Assembly: GCA_046345275.1 (NCBI GenBank)
Contig: JBKDJY010000118.1
Location: forward strand, 1-8,331
DNA: 8,331 bases
Direction of reading: 5' to 3'
From: UBA4416 sp046345275
GTDB taxonomy: Bacteria; Bacteroidota; Bacteroidia; B-17B0; Aurantibacillaceae
Both the position numbers and the translations under genes were made by a program. Position 1 is the stretch's first letter, and every line of letters begins with the position of its first letter. Under the pieces are notes generated by a model. It did no database searches. It had not been told where the DNA came from and saw only the letters and a program-made list of their open reading frames with translations. Below, one piece after another: positions 6,569 to 8,331 of the stretch.

Positions 6569-7012
6569 TTACTCATCCTTTGGCTCAGGGGCCAAAATCA
6601 TTGCTGGTTTTTTCGGTTTGATTTTTTTTGGCCATAAAACATTTATCAATTCAGAGTGAATTGTAATCATTGTTTTACTAATTCCATTAATAATGTATAC
6701 GTCGGTATTTGATTTGTCTTTCCAACTTCTTTTTACTTCATCATAAGTTCCATCTTCAAGTTTTACAAAAAATTTCGTCAGTTTGTTATTGATCACTTCT
6801 GCTTTTCCTGAATAACATTTAGCCGTCGCTCCCACTCTACTTGTAATGATAACGTCGGTATACACACCATCTAAAACTTCTTCAGCGCCTCTTTCATCAA
6901 ATTTAATGGACCATTTATTATAACAATTTAAGTCTCTATTATCTTCTTTTTGCGCTTTAATAAAAAATGAACAGAACACAATTAAACCTGTCAGTAGTAT
7001 TTTATTTATCAT
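6569..7012 (-). CDS. Small secreted protein of unknown function
   Basis: I do not recognise the family. The 147-residue product starts with a signal peptide (MINKILLTGLIVFCSFFIKA, cleavage expected before Gln21), so it should be exported. The Cys at 14 lies inside the hydrophobic core and lacks a lipobox. The mature part has alternating short hydrophobic stretches (VYTDVIITSRV, KLTKFFVKLEDGTYDEV, TDVYIINGISKTMITIH) that look like a small beta-rich domain. Two Cys-Tyr motifs (LNCYNKW, AKCYSG) could form a disulfide. The tail is Lys- and Pro-rich (PKKIKPKKPAMI). The frame is open from a TTG at 7063, but I chose the ATG at 7010-7012. It opens the signal peptide and is the first start codon after the predicted transcription start; the ATG at 7031-7033 overlaps the promoter's edge. 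It stands alone between its own promoter and the shared terminator. Confidence 0.75.
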   Translation of the reverse strand: MINKILLTGLIVFCSFFIKAQKEDNRDLNCYNKWSIKFDERGAEEVLDGVYTDVIITSRVGATAKCYSGKAEVINNKLTKFFVKLEDGTYDEVKRSWKDKSNTDVYIINGISKTMITIHSELINVLWPKKIKPKKPAMILAPEPKDE

Positions 7013-7032
7013 ATTGGTTTTTTTTAGAAGCA

Positions 7033-7063
7033 TAAATATATCATTTCTCTTTTCTTTTGACAA
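7033..7063 (-). promoter_or_regulatory. Promoter of the small secreted-protein gene
   Basis: Read on the - strand, TTG (7063-7061), a 20-bp spacer and TATATTTA (7040-7033) match the Bacteroidota promoter except for the last base of TAnnTTTG. Transcription would start near 7026, giving a leader of about 14 bases before the ATG at 7012. This is the main reason for choosing the short start. Confidence 0.55.
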
Positions 7064-7212
7064 TTTTTTTTAAATAATTTAAAAAATGCAAAACGCCAAA
7101 AGATTGGTGCAAAAATCTACAAAAACTTTGTTCTAGCAACCTAATAGATGACACTCTTATTAACAAGGTTAAAAATAAAAAACTTCAAATAAGAAACATC
7201 ACTTTTTGATTT

Positions 7213-7235
7213 TAAAAAAATATTCCATTGAATAT
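7213..7235 (-). terminator. Probable intrinsic terminator of the lipoprotein gene
   Basis: On the - strand ATATTC (7235-7230) and GAATAT (7225-7220) form a perfect 6-bp stem with a four-base loop, followed at once by seven T (7220-7214). It lies about 35 bases past the lipoprotein stop. The stem is AT-rich, so termination may be partial. The rest of 7064-7212 shows no gene or clear signal. Confidence 0.5.
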
Positions 7236-7270
7236 GATCCCAAATAGATTAATAGAAATTCTTGCTTGAA

Positions 7271-8122
7271 TTATTTAATTAAAGAATTTCTTAACGCATA
7301 AATTTTAGCTGAGATAGATTTGAATTCTGGGTCTTTTAAATTTTTAGGGTCTTTTATGATATTAATTTCAGAGAGAATTTTTTTTAGTTCATCATTTAAA
7401 CTAACACTCTCTTTTTTGTCTTTATAATCATTCAATAAATCAGAAAGATTTTTTAAATAAAAACGTTGATCCCATAAATGCTGGTATGCTTTTTCTTTAA
7501 AATCAACATTGGTAACACTTTCGGCAATTTTACAAGTTAAATATAAACCTTCAACCCAAGAACCAGCAAAAATAGATGATGCTGTATATACCCTTTCATT
7601 GGTTCTTAAATAGGAATCACTTTTTACAAAAATTTCGTCTAAGATTTTTAATAACGAATCTTTATTAGATAAATTTTGTTCAGCACGTTTTCCAACCACT
7701 TGATTAACCGCGCTTTTTAAACCTAATTCATCTGAAATTTTTATAACTGTTTTCACATACTTCAGCACATCATCACTTTTATTGTTGAAAACCGCGTAGG
7801 ACAAATCAATATTATAAACACCCAAGGCGAATGCTTTCGAAAATTCATTACTTGTTGCCAATTGTTTGTTAGCATCAACCAATAATGCATTGTTATATTC
7901 TACTCCCCAATTGGAAATTTCATTAATACTTCCTACAGGCGATGGAATATTGCCAATGGCGAAATCAAATTTGAACTTGGTTTCTTCATTAACAGTAATT
8001 GAAGTTGTATCCTTTAAGGCTTCCTTATTTGTGTTATCAGAAATTTCTTCTGTTGATTTCTCGCCACATGAAAATACCAATAAAGCCAAAAATGCATATA
8101 CAATGAATAAATAATTTTTCAT
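7271..8122 (-). CDS. Putative lipoprotein, conserved Bacteroidota type, function unknown
   Basis: The 283-residue product has a lipoprotein signal: a hydrophobic stretch YLFIVYAFLALLVF followed by S-C-G-E, with Cys19 as the lipidation site. A flexible Ser/Thr/Glu/Asn-rich linker follows (about 20-48). From about residue 50 it is a largely helical domain opening with FKFDFAIGNIPSPVGSINEI. Later marks are GVYNIDLSYAVFNN, LKYVKTVIKISDELGL, SYLRTNERVYTASSIFAGSWVEGLYL, and QHLWDQRFYLKNLSDLL. I recall similar 'IPSP...GVYGVDLGY...NER...GGWIES' lipoproteins in many Bacteroidota, none with a known role to my knowledge. It should be anchored to a membrane, most likely the outer membrane; the residues after Cys (GEKSTE) are acidic but do not settle surface exposure. 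The gene is a single unit with its own promoter and terminator. An open frame on the opposite strand (7866-8114) is only its shadow. Confidence 0.82.
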   Translation of the reverse strand: MKNYLFIVYAFLALLVFSCGEKSTEEISDNTNKEALKDTTSITVNEETKFKFDFAIGNIPSPVGSINEISNWGVEYNNALLVDANKQLATSNEFSKAFALGVYNIDLSYAVFNNKSDDVLKYVKTVIKISDELGLKSAVNQVVGKRAEQNLSNKDSLLKILDEIFVKSDSYLRTNERVYTASSIFAGSWVEGLYLTCKIAESVTNVDFKEKAYQHLWDQRFYLKNLSDLLNDYKDKKESVSLNDELKKILSEINIIKDPKNLKDPEFKSISAKIYALRNSLIK

Positions 8123-8145
8123 ACAAATATTTTTTTAATTTTTGG

Positions 8146-8176
8146 TAAAAGTATCGTTTTTTTTGATGAAAACAAA
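8146..8176 (-). promoter_or_regulatory. Promoter of the lipoprotein gene
   Basis: On the - strand TTTG (8176-8173), a 19-bp spacer and TACTTTTA (8153-8146) match the Bacteroidota promoter except for the final base. Transcription would begin near 8140, about 17 bases before the ATG at 8122. Both promoter elements lie within or across the arms of the 8148-8185 inverted repeat. Confidence 0.58.
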
Positions 8177-8185
8177 CGATACTTT
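8148..8185. repeat. Perfect 12-bp inverted repeat overlapping the lipoprotein promoter
   Basis: AAAGTATCGTTT (8148-8159) and AAACGATACTTT (8174-8185) are exact reverse complements separated by 14 bases, with arm centres 26 bp apart. It may be an operator, since it covers the -7 and -33 regions of the lipoprotein promoter. It may instead be a hairpin that ends transcription arriving from the insertion sequence. The stem is AT-rich and no long T-run follows on either strand, so the terminator reading is weaker than at 6515-6556. It ends six bases before the IS terminus. Confidence 0.7.
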
Positions 8186-8191
8186 ATAACA

Positions 8192-8331
8192 CAGGGCAAC
8201 CGCATCAGAAAGTTAATAAATCGGCCAAGTAATTCGTTGACCTTGCCGCTTCTTTTCTTCGTCTTCTTAAGCTTTTTTTGTCATTTTTTTGTCGAATAAT
8301 ATTAAGTGCCATTTTACGAATGAAGTTAAAA
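8192..8331 (-). mobile_element. Insertion sequence of ISAs1 type, transposase-3' end only
   Basis: The sequence CAGGGCAACCGCATCAGAAA starts at 8192, 13 bases beyond the transposase stop. It has the CAGGG tip and trailing CAGAAAGT that I associate with ISAs1-family terminal repeats. The element runs off the right edge, so its other end, the matching inverted repeat and the target duplication are not visible. Family assignment rests on the transposase C-terminus and this terminus together. Confidence 0.7.
8205..8330 (-). CDS. ISAs1-family DDE transposase, C-terminal 41 residues (partial)
   Basis: The frame enters from the right edge and reads FNFIRKMALNIIRQKN, then DKKSLRRRRKEAARSTNYLADLLTF, before a TGA at 8207-8205. 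The block 'F-I-R-x-M-A-L-N-I-I-R' followed by a basic segment and a short 'x-N-Y-L-x-x-L-L' end is characteristic of ISAs1/H-repeat transposase C-termini, which typically have R-x-x-A-L-N-L-L then K-R-L-K-A-x-W-D-x-x-Y-L. The DDE catalytic residues lie outside the window, so activity cannot be judged. The stop codon falls inside the predicted terminal inverted repeat region, as is usual for compact IS elements. Confidence 0.72.
   Translation of the reverse strand, partial: FNFIRKMALNIIRQKNDKKSLRRRRKEAARSTNYLADLLTF

Noticed and set aside
7013..7063. Longer start (TTG 7063 or ATG 7033) for the small secreted protein
   Set aside because: Both lie at or upstream of the predicted transcription start, and would put a charged extension ahead of an otherwise normal signal peptide.
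7866..8114. Open frame of 82 codons on the + strand
   Set aside because: It is the complement of the lipoprotein's N-terminal half, and the lipoprotein has a clear signal peptide and lipobox.
1..8331. CRISPR array, tRNA, rRNA, toxin-antitoxin or defence genes
   Set aside because: No repeat-spacer pattern, tRNA-like cloverleaf, rRNA stretch or recognisable defence domain was seen on either strand.

Overview
The window looks like chromosome of an AT-rich member of the Bacteroidota. Four things point there: (1) coaBC overlapping a DUF4835 (PorD-type) secreted-protein gene; (2) a 73-residue acidic DUF2795-type protein; (3) signal peptides ending in 'KAQ' and a short lipoprotein signal; (4) promoters fitting the Bacteroidota primary sigma pattern (TTG/TTTG, 19-20 bp, TAnnTTTG) rather than -35/-10 boxes. 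The order or genus cannot be resolved from what is here.

Left part, 2-5815, all on the + strand, is housekeeping. A truA gene (start codon just off the left edge) overlaps by one base an MsbA-like ABC exporter half-transporter. After a 93-bp gap, coaBC (coenzyme A synthesis) overlaps the DUF4835 gene by four bases. Then asd (aspartate-semialdehyde dehydrogenase) has its own well-formed promoter.

Middle part, 5816-6273, is a long stretch without a gene. It holds a good promoter at 5911-5942 and, about 60 bases downstream, a GC-enriched block (6002-6129). This block folds on paper into one nested structure: a long interrupted closing helix around three hairpins, two of them near-copies of each other. 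It is followed by a fourth hairpin and by a second good promoter that serves the small acidic-protein gene (6274-6495). The block is the best candidate for something undescribed: a small RNA, a long leader element or a degenerate mobile palindrome.

Right part, 6515-8331, is read on the - strand, convergent with the left. A strong two-way terminator (6515-6556) separates the acidic-protein gene from a small secreted protein of unknown function (6569-7012). Upstream of that lies a conserved-looking lipoprotein gene (7271-8122), each of the two with its own promoter. The window ends inside an ISAs1-type insertion sequence: its terminal repeat begins at 8192, and the last 41 residues of its transposase are visible. 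A perfect 12-bp inverted repeat lies between the IS end and the lipoprotein gene, on top of that gene's predicted promoter.

Apart from the insertion sequence, this is ordinary core genome. The novelty is in the non-coding structure and in three poorly characterised envelope or small proteins.
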